From: an uncultured Clostridia bacterium
GTDB lineage: Bacteria > Bacillota > Clostridia > Christensenellales > Borkfalkiaceae
DNA length: 49,021 bases
NCBI GenBank assembly: GCA_947632505.1
Contig: CANRPN010000003.1
Coordinates: forward strand, 1-49,021
Direction: 5' to 3'
This document shows positions 9,577-18,626 of this stretch, one piece after another (the first letter of the stretch is position 1; each line of letters starts with the position of its first letter). The position numbers and the translations under genes are program-made. The notes under the pieces are model-generated. The model ran no database searches, had not been told where the DNA came from, and worked only from the letters and a program-made list of their open reading frames with translations.

Positions 9577-11760
9577 TCATAAGTCGTTCTCGGGAATGAA
9601 TGTGGCTTGCGCTCGTCGTCCATCTTGGTGGTAATCATACCAATCTTGTCTGACTGTAAACACCAAGGTAAAAGTTTTCATCCCATGCGTGGAGGAATAA
9701 CGGCTCATTTCGCCCATGGAATCCTCATAGACATAATCAATTACAAACCCTTCATTAGCAGTAAACGTAATGGTAATTTTCGTGCCGATCGGATAACCTT
9801 CCGCACGTTCTTCTGTACTCACCTCGCCATTGTACTCGATAGATATTGTATAGCTACCCCCTTCGCCGCAGTCTACCACGACCGGGAAAGGTTCATCATT
9901 ATACATCGTATAACTTTTTTCCTCATCATAGCCTTGATGTACCCAAACCACTCTTCCATAAAAGTCTACGTCCCATCTTCCGGAACCTGGAATCGTAAAG
10001 TAATAGCTCTTCATCGCTCCGCTGGAATCGTTAGAACGAATCTCATACTTCGTTCCATCGAAATAGAAGTTTCCGACCTCATCCACCTGTGCGGTGTGCG
10101 ATTCGTCGGTCGTTTTCCAACTTCCTGCGAGGTAAGGAATCATGACGGGTCCCGGAGGGATCTCTCTGTAGTATTCCACGGCTTTACTGTCAGAATCAGA
10201 CGGTGTAAAAACCAATCTATCGTTAGACTTTGTATACGTCAGAGTACCATCCAAGAGGACTATTTCATACGTCTCAGCATTGTAACTCAGAACGACAGCC
10301 GGATTGCCTCCATAAAGCAATTCTGTTTCCGTGATTTCAATCGGAAAACCATATGTGGCAGTCGGCACCCAATTCCCCACAAGAATAAGCGAACACTCAA
10401 AGGTATAGTAATCCACACCTTCTAACAGATAGTACGATTTTTCCGTTTTCCCATCTTCCGTGTAGCTCAAAACAAGAAGTTTTCCGCCGTTTACCGTGTC
10501 GAGGAATGAGAATGTGAACTCAGTTTCTTCATTTTCTTCATCTATTACGGTGAAAGTGTAACTACCATTCCCGGCATCGCGTACGGGATACTCTTTGGCT
10601 CCGTCCTCTGTCTCGGAGAAAATGACCGATTCACCCTTCAAAGTGAACTCATAACCAATCTCTCCCGCACTTAAAAGCGGCATCCATTTTCCTGTAAGCT
10701 CCGCGGCGAAAAAGCTTTCCCCAAATTCTATGACAATGACCATGTCTTCCGAAATGACAAAAGCATATTTCCCATTTATGAGCTCGACTTCCTCACCATC
10801 CACAGTAATAGAAGAGACATAGTATCCCTCCTGCGGAGTAATCGTAAGAAGCACTTCCGTACCGCTTGTATAAGGCTTTTCGGGCGAAAGAGTATAACTC
10901 CCCTCGCTTCCGCAAGTGACAAACACATTATAAGTGTCCGCATCTTCGCCCTTCTCTTCAAAGCTAATCGTGATTTGCGTATCCTCGGTGATATTGAAAG
11001 TGTAGGCGTTTTTGATGAGAATGATCTCCTCACCATTTACCGTAACACTTCCAATTCTCATGTCTGCATTGGGGTAGACGGTGAGCGTGACTTCCTGCCC
11101 GTCCGAATAGGGACCTACGTCAGAAAGACTGTATGTACCTCCGCTTCCACAGGTGACGTTCAGAGTATGCGTAATGATCTTCTCAAATGCAATATCAATG
11201 GTGACGTTTCCTTCAATCGTGAAGGAGTAGGTTCCGTCCTCGGAGAGCGAAACGGCATTCCCGTTCAGAGTGACGTCCCCAAATTCATAGTTTCGCCTGT
11301 GCGTGACGGTGAGCATAACCTCATCCCCTGCATAGTAGGCACTTTTATCCGGAGAGAGGGTATAACTTCCGCCTTCGCCGCAAGTAACGTTCACCGTGTA
11401 GGTGGCCATTCTGGTGTATTCGACATATATGTTCGTCGCAGCACTTACGGCAAAGGTATAACTGTTATTCTCGGTCAGTGAAACTTTTTCGCCGTTGAGG
11501 GTGACGGATTCCACCGAGTAGCCGCTGTAAGGCAAGGCTGTGAGCGTGACCTCGTCCCCATCGTGATAAGGCCCAAACGGAGACAGTGAATAAGTCCCGC
11601 CTTCCGAACAAGTTACTGTAACGGAGTATTCCTTGTTTTCCGGAGAAACGATAGTACCCCCGGAATCCGGATTCGGGGGCGTGTCACTGTTGTCGCAAGC
11701 TGTAAGCACAAGCCCGCAGCTCATGACAAGAGCGACCAAAATGGAGAATATTTTTTTCAT
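9577..11760 (-). CDS. Surface lipoprotein with five InlB-like repeats
   Basis: 727 aa. Strong start: AAGGAG precedes ATG 11760. Signal peptide with lipobox LTAC (Cys22), then four tandem divergent InlB B-repeat-like units of about 80 aa, each starting 'VTC-x-E/S-GG-x-YSLSP' and containing 'G-x-EV-x-LTV', followed by three 'G-K/N/S-W' beta modules (TGKWMPLL, VGNWVPTA, AGSWKTTD) and a fifth repeat at the C-terminus (VVDCGEGGSYTIS). It is closely related in plan to the 677-aa lipoprotein at the end of the locus, suggesting duplication. It is an inferred surface-exposed binding protein with no catalytic residues seen. The gap to the giant lipoprotein downstream is about 80 bp. Confidence 0.85.
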   Translation of the reverse strand: MKKIFSILVALVMSCGLVLTACDNSDTPPNPDSGGTIVSPENKEYSVTVTCSEGGTYSLSPFGPYHDGDEVTLTALPYSGYSVESVTLNGEKVSLTENNSYTFAVSAATNIYVEYTRMATYTVNVTCGEGGSYTLSPDKSAYYAGDEVMLTVTHRRNYEFGDVTLNGNAVSLSEDGTYSFTIEGNVTIDIAFEKIITHTLNVTCGSGGTYSLSDVGPYSDGQEVTLTVYPNADMRIGSVTVNGEEIILIKNAYTFNITEDTQITISFEEKGEDADTYNVFVTCGSEGSYTLSPEKPYTSGTEVLLTITPQEGYYVSSITVDGEEVELINGKYAFVISEDMVIVIEFGESFFAAELTGKWMPLLSAGEIGYEFTLKGESVIFSETEDGAKEYPVRDAGNGSYTFTVIDEENEETEFTFSFLDTVNGGKLLVLSYTEDGKTEKSYYLLEGVDYYTFECSLILVGNWVPTATYGFPIEITETELLYGGNPAVVLSYNAETYEIVLLDGTLTYTKSNDRLVFTPSDSDSKAVEYYREIPPGPVMIPYLAGSWKTTDESHTAQVDEVGNFYFDGTKYEIRSNDSSGAMKSYYFTIPGSGRWDVDFYGRVVWVHQGYDEEKSYTMYNDEPFPVVVDCGEGGSYTISIEYNGEVSTEERAEGYPIGTKITITFTANEGFVIDYVYEDSMGEMSRYSSTHGMKTFTLVFTVRQDWYDYHQDGRRAQATFIPENDL

Positions 11761-11810
11761 GTCTGCTCCTTGGATTTATTCAAAGCCTTTAATCTGCATG
11801 GAAAACTATA

Positions 11811-12989
11811 TCATGCTTCCACTTTTTCAATCTTGAAGGAAATTGTATCCAATACACCTTGAGATGAGCTTATATTGATTTTCGCAATTTCTGTAGTATA
11901 AGAAAAAGTCCTTATCCAAGTAGATTTATCCGACCCATTCTTATCTCTTTGAGTCAATGCATTTGTAATCGTTTTGTTATCGGATGTGATTCTAAGTTGC
12001 ATCCCGGTAGTGACGATATTGCCGACCGTTATTTTATATTGAGCAGTCGTATCCCAAGTAAATCCAAGTTGATACGTGCGCCATTCGAATGTTGTTGCAT
12101 TAGGTGCAATATGAATTTCATACTCTTGCCCTAATTCTATTATAGGAGCAACATATTTTTCCAATTTCAGCTTTACGGAAACCGCTTCACTTGATGCATT
12201 CTGAATGGAAATAGTAGTATCTGTTGTAAACGGTGTATCGTCACGAACAGATAAGACATAAGCAAAAGTATTCGAAATGGGGGAATACATATCGGCAGTA
12301 TATTTTTTGCCATATGTTGATGCGATTTTAAGTACATTTTGGGCGACGGGCGTATCGGTCACTGCCGTAATCAAATAGTCTCCTTCCGAAAGATCAGAGA
12401 CAGGTAAAATTTCCGACGCTGACGCCTCTAAAGTATATTCTGCGAAATAGCTCTCTGCGGCTGTCCCATCCGCACCTTTGATGTTGCCGATAGGCTCGCT
12501 GCTCCAACCTTCTGCCGTCTTTTCGTAGACATCCCATGTATCGACGTCAAGATAGAGATCCCCGTCTTTACCGAGATCGGCAGCAGGCGCGCCTTTCCCA
12601 TGCAAAAAAGAGGAGCCGTCTGTTCCATCGTCTCCCTTGGGACCTTGTTCGCCTTGAGGCCCTTGGGGACCCTGTTGTCCCTGTGCGCCATCATCTCCAT
12701 CTTCTCCGGGTTCCCCCTTGTCCCCTTTATCTCCCTTGGGCCCCTGAGGTCCCTGGGGACCCTGCGCTCCCGTCTCCCCCTTTGCCGAGGCGAGAAGCTC
12801 TTCGTACCACTCGTTATAGGAGAGTTTTCCGCCGTTTTCCTGATAGGCGGCGTAGACAGCTTGAATATCGGGATCGAGATCAGATGTTGTATTATTACTC
12901 TCACCGCAAGCAGAGAGTCCAACGGTGCTACCGACTAAAAGTGTCGCACCGAGTGTTAATGCCAAAAATTTATTTTTGAACTTTTTCAT
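11811..12989 (-). CDS. Collagen-like (Gly-X-Y) surface lipoprotein
   Basis: 392 aa from ATG 12989, which has AAGGAG seven bases upstream; an upstream start at 13016 lacks a site. Lipobox LSAC (Cys28). Residues 36-70 form the spacer 'DIQAVYAAYQENGGKLSYNEW' that often precedes collagen-like stretches in Clostridia, followed by about 19 uninterrupted Gly-X-Y triplets (71-127) rich in GPQ, GDK and GPK. A beta-rich C-terminal domain of about 260 aa follows and could trimerise or display a head (inference). The triplet DNA (about 12610-12780) is a low-complexity repeat prone to length change. It is separated from the gene before it by a strong hairpin terminator, so its expression may be lower or independent. 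Confidence 0.87.
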   Translation of the reverse strand: MKKFKNKFLALTLGATLLVGSTVGLSACGESNNTTSDLDPDIQAVYAAYQENGGKLSYNEWYEELLASAKGETGAQGPQGPQGPKGDKGDKGEPGEDGDDGAQGQQGPQGPQGEQGPKGDDGTDGSSFLHGKGAPAADLGKDGDLYLDVDTWDVYEKTAEGWSSEPIGNIKGADGTAAESYFAEYTLEASASEILPVSDLSEGDYLITAVTDTPVAQNVLKIASTYGKKYTADMYSPISNTFAYVLSVRDDTPFTTDTTISIQNASSEAVSVKLKLEKYVAPIIELGQEYEIHIAPNATTFEWRTYQLGFTWDTTAQYKITVGNIVTTGMQLRITSDNKTITNALTQRDKNGSDKSTWIRTFSYTTEIAKINISSSQGVLDTISFKIEKVEA

Positions 12990-13014
12990 TCTATTGCTCC
13001 TTATAACAAATTGC

Positions 13015-13060
13015 AAAAAAGCGCCGACCCCGAATTGCCCGAAGGCAATTCGGGGTGGCA
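13015..13060 (-). terminator. UUCG-capped hairpin between the first two surface genes
   Basis: A perfect 12-bp stem (13028-13039 with 13044-13055), capped on the minus-strand RNA by a C(UUCG)G tetraloop, is extended by an A-T pair and a bulged GCC/GGC. Six U residues follow at 13015-13020. It lies 9 nt after the stop of the 770-aa gene and just before the collagen-like gene's ribosome-binding site. It fits an intrinsic terminator that allows partial read-through. Confidence 0.8.
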
Positions 13061-13068
13061 GTGTTAAT

Positions 13069-15381
13069 TTATGCTTCCTCTACGGAAGATGCGAACAAAA
13101 CATCAAAGGTCACGGAATCAGCGCTATCGTTTGTAAAGAATAGAACTACATTCGCTCCATCACTATTGACCTCATAGTCCTCCGAAACTCCATTGACCGC
13201 TTCATAGCTAATTCCAAAATTATCAGAAACAGTTACAGACAAGGTTTGTGTAGAGCCATCCGCAAGTGTCAGCGTAATTTCGTATGTCCCTTTGGAAAGG
13301 GAAGCGAGAACATAGGAAGCGCTGTCATTTCCTTCAAGCGTGATAGTCTCCGAGACGTCCGGGATAAGCACACCGTCAGCCGGAGTAAAGGAGACATTGA
13401 ACGATACGGTCTCTCCTCCATCATTGTGTAAGACAATGAGTGCATTCCCGCCATATTCATAGTCGGTTCCGAGCACGATCCCGCCTACGGGAAAGCCGCT
13501 TTCCACAACGGTCGTCGGACCCAGCGTTAAGGAAACAGACATCGAATCGCCGTTTTCAACGGAAATGAGATATGCCTCGACATCTTCGGAAAAGTTGCTG
13601 ATGAAATATACACGCGTTTCGCCTGCGGCAAGAGATGTTACTGCAAGAGGAGTGGAGATATCGTGATTTTCAATCGTCTCTTTCGTAACCGTAACATAGA
13701 AGGAAACGGAACTTTCTGTGCTGTGATTTGTAAAGACCACAGCAACATTTTCCACAGGTACGCCCTCTTCGGGAACCGATACACGGAGCGCTCCGTACTG
13801 TGCGCCGTTAGGAACAATCACACCCTGACTTCCCGTGACCTCAATGACGTTCTGTCCGTTCATGATGGAGAACAGATAGTCACCTTCAGCGGGAGTTTCC
13901 AAATAGTAAATGCGGGATTCCCCGGCGCCGAGCGTAATGTTTTTCTCTTCCCCAAGCTTGAGAACAGTATCTTCTTCCGCAAGGAATACGCCGCCCACAA
14001 AGAGTTCACCGTATGTAGAGGTGAAGGAAAGGCTTTCCGTTCCCGTCAGTTCGATATAGACAGTATAATCATTTGCAGCGGTCAGTCTGAGGCTGCTCAA
14101 GACGCCATTTACATACAAATTCACGCTTACGCTTTCCACCTGCTCTGTTTCGGGATTGTCGATATAGGGAATATTCACCATAGTAAGCAGATAGGAACCT
14201 GCGGTAACGTCTACCTTGACGGGATATCTCGTCGTACTACTTGCGGGAACAACAGGCACATTTGCGATATCTTCCGTCCCAATAGCGGAGTTATTGGCAT
14301 CCCATACGCCCGCCGTGAACAGCAAGGAGACGTTACTAAGATATTGGATATCCTGATCTGCATCGAAATAGTAGGCCGAATACACGGTAATATCAAAATA
14401 GAGCGTTGTTACACCCGCAGAAACATAAATCGGATAGTTATTTCCGCTCATATACGTACCGCTGAGGTTATTCGGGTTTGTCTTTACATTGATACCGTAA
14501 TCGACATAAATCTCCTGTGTGGTTTCCGTGGAGGATGCCGCAGTAAGGTTAACGGTATAGAGCTCGCCTGCCGTAACAGAAAGCATATACCTCGCGGTCT
14601 CCGTGCCGTCCGCCAAATAAGACGTTGCCGTTTCAGGGAAAGCTGTGTAGGACGAAGGAGCCACATAAGGGTACAACGCAACGTTCACTGTGAGAGCATT
14701 GGTAGATCTAATCGAGAGCGTTTTTACTCCTGTAAGGTCAAGCTCTACATAGTAGGATCTGTCCATTGTCAATTCGCCGTAATCGAGTTTTGTGGTGCCC
14801 ACATAAATTTCCTCGCCTGCATTGAGGACATCACAGTAACCGGATACGACCACATTATATCTCCCAGAAACGTCTAAGAGATCGACCGTCACCGCCGTGT
14901 TGCTCACTTTGAGTTCCGAAAGGATATAAGCGTTAAGGGCGCCGATCGCGGGATACCCAAGGGACACGGTAACATTCAATGTTGCCAATTCAATGTCATA
15001 GTAGCTTGCTTCGAAAGAGACGTTTGTACTATTCAAAGTAATATCGACCATTGAATAAAATTGTTTTGATTCAAAGTCAAAATACAAATAGTACACTTCT
15101 CCCGTCGAGAATGTGGCAGTTATAGAAATATTCCAATATGCGTCATCGGACAATGTATCATTGACCTTTACATAGAGGAAATATTGTCCCGCTGTTGCAT
15201 TCACGGTAACGGTTTCGGGAACTCCGTTTTCAAGGACAATGTTCTGCGATTGTCCAACTTCCACATCCCCTTCGGCCGCGAATGCCGACAGTTCGGCGAA
15301 ACCGGAAAGACCGATTGCGCCAAGCGCCATGACGAAAGCAAGCATCATGGCAGAGATACGAGCCTTCATGGATTTTAACAT
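13069..15381 (-). CDS. Large secreted beta-rich protein (770 aa)
   Basis: The start at ATG 15381 has AAGGAGG at good spacing. A classical signal peptide ends near 'AFAAEG' (about residue 36) with no lipobox. The mature part repeats units of about 100 aa containing 'AGE-x-R-x-Y-x-I/L' and 'GSYLLTM / GDYLFSI / GTYEITL' strands, like pre-peptidase C-terminal (PPC) domains of bacterial exported proteins. No sortase motif or transmembrane anchor is visible at the C-terminus (FASSVEEA), so it may be released or held non-covalently. It is the first gene of the surface locus, behind a roughly 280-nt leader. The specific function is unknown. Confidence 0.8.
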   Translation of the reverse strand: MLKSMKARISAMMLAFVMALGAIGLSGFAELSAFAAEGDVEVGQSQNIVLENGVPETVTVNATAGQYFLYVKVNDTLSDDAYWNISITATFSTGEVYYLYFDFESKQFYSMVDITLNSTNVSFEASYYDIELATLNVTVSLGYPAIGALNAYILSELKVSNTAVTVDLLDVSGRYNVVVSGYCDVLNAGEEIYVGTTKLDYGELTMDRSYYVELDLTGVKTLSIRSTNALTVNVALYPYVAPSSYTAFPETATSYLADGTETARYMLSVTAGELYTVNLTAASSTETTQEIYVDYGINVKTNPNNLSGTYMSGNNYPIYVSAGVTTLYFDITVYSAYYFDADQDIQYLSNVSLLFTAGVWDANNSAIGTEDIANVPVVPASSTTRYPVKVDVTAGSYLLTMVNIPYIDNPETEQVESVSVNLYVNGVLSSLRLTAANDYTVYIELTGTESLSFTSTYGELFVGGVFLAEEDTVLKLGEEKNITLGAGESRIYYLETPAEGDYLFSIMNGQNVIEVTGSQGVIVPNGAQYGALRVSVPEEGVPVENVAVVFTNHSTESSVSFYVTVTKETIENHDISTPLAVTSLAAGETRVYFISNFSEDVEAYLISVENGDSMSVSLTLGPTTVVESGFPVGGIVLGTDYEYGGNALIVLHNDGGETVSFNVSFTPADGVLIPDVSETITLEGNDSASYVLASLSKGTYEITLTLADGSTQTLSVTVSDNFGISYEAVNGVSEDYEVNSDGANVVLFFTNDSADSVTFDVLFASSVEEA

Positions 15382-16033
15382 ATAAAATCCTCCTTGAAAA
15401 AGTGTATTTTCTTAAAACTGCACTTACGCATTTCCCCCGTTGGCATACAGAAGCAAGCAAAGAATTGCCACAGGCGAACACCGCAAAAGAGCAGCTTCGA
15501 GAACAAGATTGAAATTTCCTCGGCCTTCTTTTTATCACAGAGAACCCAAAAGATATACTTTGAATTTCCTCAGCAAGGCAGTCATTTCTATTTCAATATT
15601 GATTTGACACATATTTGTTTTGGCAATAGAGACTAAATTTTTCTTGAAAATTTTTATTTTTCATATTATACCATTATTTTCCATTCCCATGTCAATTAAA
15701 TATTTTTGATTTTTAATAACTATTTTTGGTATGCCATATAAAAAAATATAATACTTTATCTTTTTCACAAAAAATGTTTCATTTTATCTTTTTTCGTTCT
15801 CGCCAATATTTGCGGCTTAACTCAGCCATATTTTGTGAAACAAAATAGCCGCTCCCAAAAAGAGCCGCCCTCTCGCTTAATGTTGTATAAAATGCCCACG
15901 ATATCGGTTACAAGTAAAATGCCCATTATTACTCCCATACTGAAATCAGCTCGCAAATTCGTTAAATTGATTGCCTCTGGAGTATTGTATTGTGTAAATT
16001 TTCGGAGGAATGAAATCATGTGCTTAAATTATG
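15382..16033. other. Long AT-rich intergenic region upstream of the surface locus
   Basis: No convincing gene. 15640-15800 is extremely AT-rich and holds the promoter of the locus. Two direct copies of TTGAAwTTTCCTCrGC-like sequence (15509-15524 and 15560-15574, about 51 bp apart) lie in the leader and may be regulatory sites. A minus-strand frame at 15822-16019 with an internal GGGAG-ATG could encode a peptide of about 34 aa, but support is too weak to call. Confidence 0.5.
15665..15695 (-). promoter_or_regulatory. Promoter of the surface protein locus
   Basis: Minus strand: TTGACA (15690-15695), 19-bp spacer, TATAAT (15665-15670) with an extended -10 (TGGTATAAT). The spacer is 2 bp longer than optimal, which the TG extension would offset. 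It leaves a leader of roughly 280 nt before the start at 15381. Confidence 0.65.
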
Positions 16034-16070
16034 AAAAAAACACCGCTCGAAATTTATCCGAACGGTGTTT
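16034..16070 (-). terminator. Terminator after the resolvase-like gene
   Basis: Outer stem AAACACCG/CGGTGTTT around an imperfect inner part, followed on the minus strand by a U run (16034-16040). It lies 80 nt past the stop at 16150. Confidence 0.7.
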
Positions 16071-16149
16071 GCTACCATTACTTACTTCTTGCGCACCATT
16101 GTTATGAAACTCTTGACCCAAATAGCGCATCTTCATGAAAGCGTACCCG

Positions 16150-16515
16150 TCATCTCCTATAAATCATCTCAATCGGATAATCCAAGTGCGCGGGTTCAAG
16201 CGACTCTCCCAAATACTGATAAATGGTGATACCATTTTTTTGAAAGAGTTTGACCAAGCTTTGGGTGTTCTCAGCGTTCCTTGACAAACTCGCAAATTCC
16301 TTGACCACAATCGCCTCCACAGCTCCAGCCGCACAAGCAGAAAGCAAGTCGTGTAAAGCGGGGCGATCAATGTTCAATCCGTTATAGCCGGTATCGACAT
16401 AGCAGCCAACAAGTTTCCAATCTGTTTGTCCCGCTACTGCATTTTGTAGCCGTGCTTGAAGATCAAGGCACAGTGCTTCGTTTGCGCAACGGACATATAT
16501 TGCTACTTTCTTCAT
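16150..16515 (-). CDS. Stand-alone serine-recombinase-like domain lacking the catalytic serine
   Basis: 121 aa from ATG 16515 (AGGAGG six bases upstream; a TTG at 16521 is less likely). The fold features of a resolvase N-terminal domain are visible: MKKVAIYVR at strand 1, 'GYNGLNIDRPALHDLL' matching the usual G-x-SG-x-x-x-x-RP motif, and 'VKEFASLSRN' matching the D/E-RLSR motif. At the place of the nucleophile the usual R-V-S is R-C-A, so the serine is gone. There is no DNA-binding C-terminal domain. It is probably catalytically dead; it could be a decayed recombinase fragment or a repurposed regulator. It has its own ribosome-binding site and terminator. Confidence 0.75.
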   Translation of the reverse strand: MKKVAIYVRCANEALCLDLQARLQNAVAGQTDWKLVGCYVDTGYNGLNIDRPALHDLLSACAAGAVEAIVVKEFASLSRNAENTQSLVKLFQKNGITIYQYLGESLEPAHLDYPIEMIYRR

Positions 16516-16619
16516 CGACAACCTCCTCTTAACAAAAAACTATTATTAACCATATAAATATCTCCTAAAACATACTGCATATCAATGCAATTATATTTCT
16601 TGACTATAATTATCGGCAC

Positions 16620-16644
16620 AAAAAAAGAGGAAGCGACTCCTCTT
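16620..16644 (-). terminator. Terminator after the HipA-like pseudogene
   Basis: 7-bp stem AAGAGGA/TCCTCTT (16625-16631 with 16638-16644), with a 6-nt loop and a U run on the minus strand. It is the next hairpin past the stop at 16700. Confidence 0.75.
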
Positions 16645-16699
16645 CTTTGGTTTGCCTTGGCATCATCTTAACTCTACCGTTTAATTTCAAAGTTCCTTC

Positions 16700-17836
16700 T
16701 TATTTGGCAACGCTCAAAAGTTCCCGAACGCGTGTCTGCAAAAACTCTTCGAGTCTTTTTAGCCTCAGCAGCGGAAGATTATAACGCGAATGCTTTTTGA
16801 ACTTGAAATTGATTATTTTGCGAAGTTTCTCTCTTTGCCGATCGGTCATGAATTCCTGCGCGATATCCGAATAAGGCCCCCGAAACGCCGAAGACCTCGA
16901 TTCTGCGTATTCCGACAGATTTTCGATTTCATCGTCCATTGCATAGTTAAAGAGAGAAAGACCGTTATCGAAGATTGGGGCAAATGCGATCGGCTTGTTT
17001 GTGTGGTTATCCACTAAAAGCCCGAAGTTGCCACTATGCCGATCGGTATTATAGATCAAAGCATCGAAGATCATCATATCGGCAAATGCGTCATAATATT
17101 CTTTGTCGAGCGACTTCAGGTACTGCTCGATCTCAGGCAGAGTCCCCTTCTCCACGAACCGGTACATTGGCACATACGCCGTCTCCTTATCGGTGAAGAG
17201 TTCGCATGTCGAGCAAAGAATTCCCTGCCATTTCTTGAGATTATAAGAAACATGCTTAAGTTCCATCCTCTCGGCGATCTGAGCAGCATAAAATTCCGAA
17301 TACGGCTCCTTACCCGCATTGGCTGCGCCCGATGTTCCGCCTTTGTAAAGGACGATCTTTCCCCGCTCTCTGCGCCAACATTTGCGGAGCATACCGTTTG
17401 TCGTATATTCGGGAGAAAACCGTGGACGCCTTGCGCTACTCGTTCCGTATCCAGTGTAGGCAATCAATGCCAAGGTGTTTGAGAAACGATTGTCGTACAA
17501 ATTGTATTTTGGAAAAGCTTCCTTGAAAGCCCCGCTCTACGACCCAATAGCTGTCGTTTAATGACAGACCTTTGCAAAGTTCGATGATCCCAAGAGTGTC
17601 GTTCTCCGATAACCCGGAACGCGACAGAATTTGGTGTACAAATTCGCGGTTCTTCGGGATCAATCTTGTTTGCAGCCAATCTAAAACACCTTCATCCGAA
17701 ACCGTCATACCGATAGGCAACAGCCCCCTCTTTCTTCATCGATCGAAATGAGACGACAGATCTGCCCTTCCATGTATTTGGTTTTCAGTTCAAACACGGC
17801 AAGCACCGTATCATATTGTTTTAATTCAAAAACCAC
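16700..17836 (-). pseudogene. HipA-like kinase, broken by two frameshifts
   Basis: Three frames join into one HipA-type protein of about 378 aa. A GTG at 17836 (AGGGG upstream) opens VVFELKQYDTVL... to about 17730. The second frame, from about 17720 to 17510, contains 'LSLNDSYWVVERG'. The third, to 16700, contains the kinase core with 'NTDRHSGNFG' (catalytic) and 'FDNGLSLF' (metal binding). Shifts fall in a G5 run near 17727-17731 and an A4 run near 17507-17510; the 1,137-nt span is divisible by three, so the two cancel. HipA-family kinases phosphorylate translation components and act as toxins. The catalytic half remains readable from an internal start, but without the N-terminal half it is probably inactive. 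A homopolymer sequencing error is an alternative. Confidence 0.8.
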
Positions 17837-17884
17837 ATATTCAGCCCCTAATAATTTTTTGACAGACCCGAGTTTCGCTTTTCA

Positions 17885-17913
17885 ATTATAACCTATTTCA
17901 AAAAGAATTTCAA
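17885..17913 (-). promoter_or_regulatory. Promoter of the HipA-like pseudogene
   Basis: Minus strand TTGAAA (17908-17913), 17-bp spacer, TATAAT (17885-17890), about 50 nt before the GTG start. The promoter is intact although the gene is broken. Confidence 0.75.
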
Positions 17914-17963
17914 CTTTAAGTTTTTGTCCCGATACAGGAAGTCCCGAGATAAGCTCCGAGACA

Positions 17964-18626
17964 CTACACTTCTTCTATGTTCGTCGTGTCGTACTCTAAG
18001 AGATCTCCTATTCGGCATCCCAACACGGAAGCGAGAGCAACCATCGTAGATACCGAAGCTTTATTGATATCCTTTGCTCTCGTTTCGTATTGTTGCAAGG
18101 TGCGCAATTTTACTCCAGACCTAACCGATAGCTCCTTTTGGGTCAAACCGCAGAGTTTTCTTTGTCTTTGCAGTCGCGTCGAGGTGTTTCGTCTTTGGAT
18201 CATGACATTGGCTACATCAACAAATTTATCTTCCGATGCTTCATGCAACGTAGGATACATCTTCATGATCTCGATAACGGAAAGATTTGCTTCGATGTCC
18301 TTGAATGTTCTTCCTGTTTTCCATTGGTAGTATGCGAGAATCCAACCACACCAATATTCGGGGGAATAATCATATTCGATCTGCGGGGCCGGAAAGGAAT
18401 ACTTACCCCCCGCTTTCCCCGCCACTTCCATGACTAATTCCGTTCCGGATAAGCCGGAAACAACTTTGGGAACGCCTTGGCCAAATAAGTCCGCATAGCC
18501 GCTTGCAAGAAACAGTCCCATAAATGTTTCTATCTCTATATGGCATGCATTTACCGCATAATCAAAGGCCTCGCCCAAATTTCTCATCGAATCGTTCAAA
18601 TATTCTTCACCGTAAGCGGGGGTCAT
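17964..18626 (-). CDS. XRE-type antitoxin of DUF3990 module 1
   Basis: 220 aa. Residues about 1-130 form a domain with 'YSPEYWCGWILAYYQWKTGR' that is shared with the second module's antitoxin. Residues about 150-210 are an XRE helix-turn-helix (LCGLTQKELSVRSGVKLRTL). The start ATG 18626 lies inside the 3' end of the toxin gene (20-nt overlap), so the two are translationally coupled. By analogy with type II modules it should bind the DUF3990 protein and repress the promoter at 19319-19347, whose palindromes are candidate operators. It is closely paralogous to 39881-40528. The antitoxin role is inference from architecture. Confidence 0.8.
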   Translation of the reverse strand: MTPAYGEEYLNDSMRNLGEAFDYAVNACHIEIETFMGLFLASGYADLFGQGVPKVVSGLSGTELVMEVAGKAGGKYSFPAPQIEYDYSPEYWCGWILAYYQWKTGRTFKDIEANLSVIEIMKMYPTLHEASEDKFVDVANVMIQRRNTSTRLQRQRKLCGLTQKELSVRSGVKLRTLQQYETRAKDINKASVSTMVALASVLGCRIGDLLEYDTTNIEEV

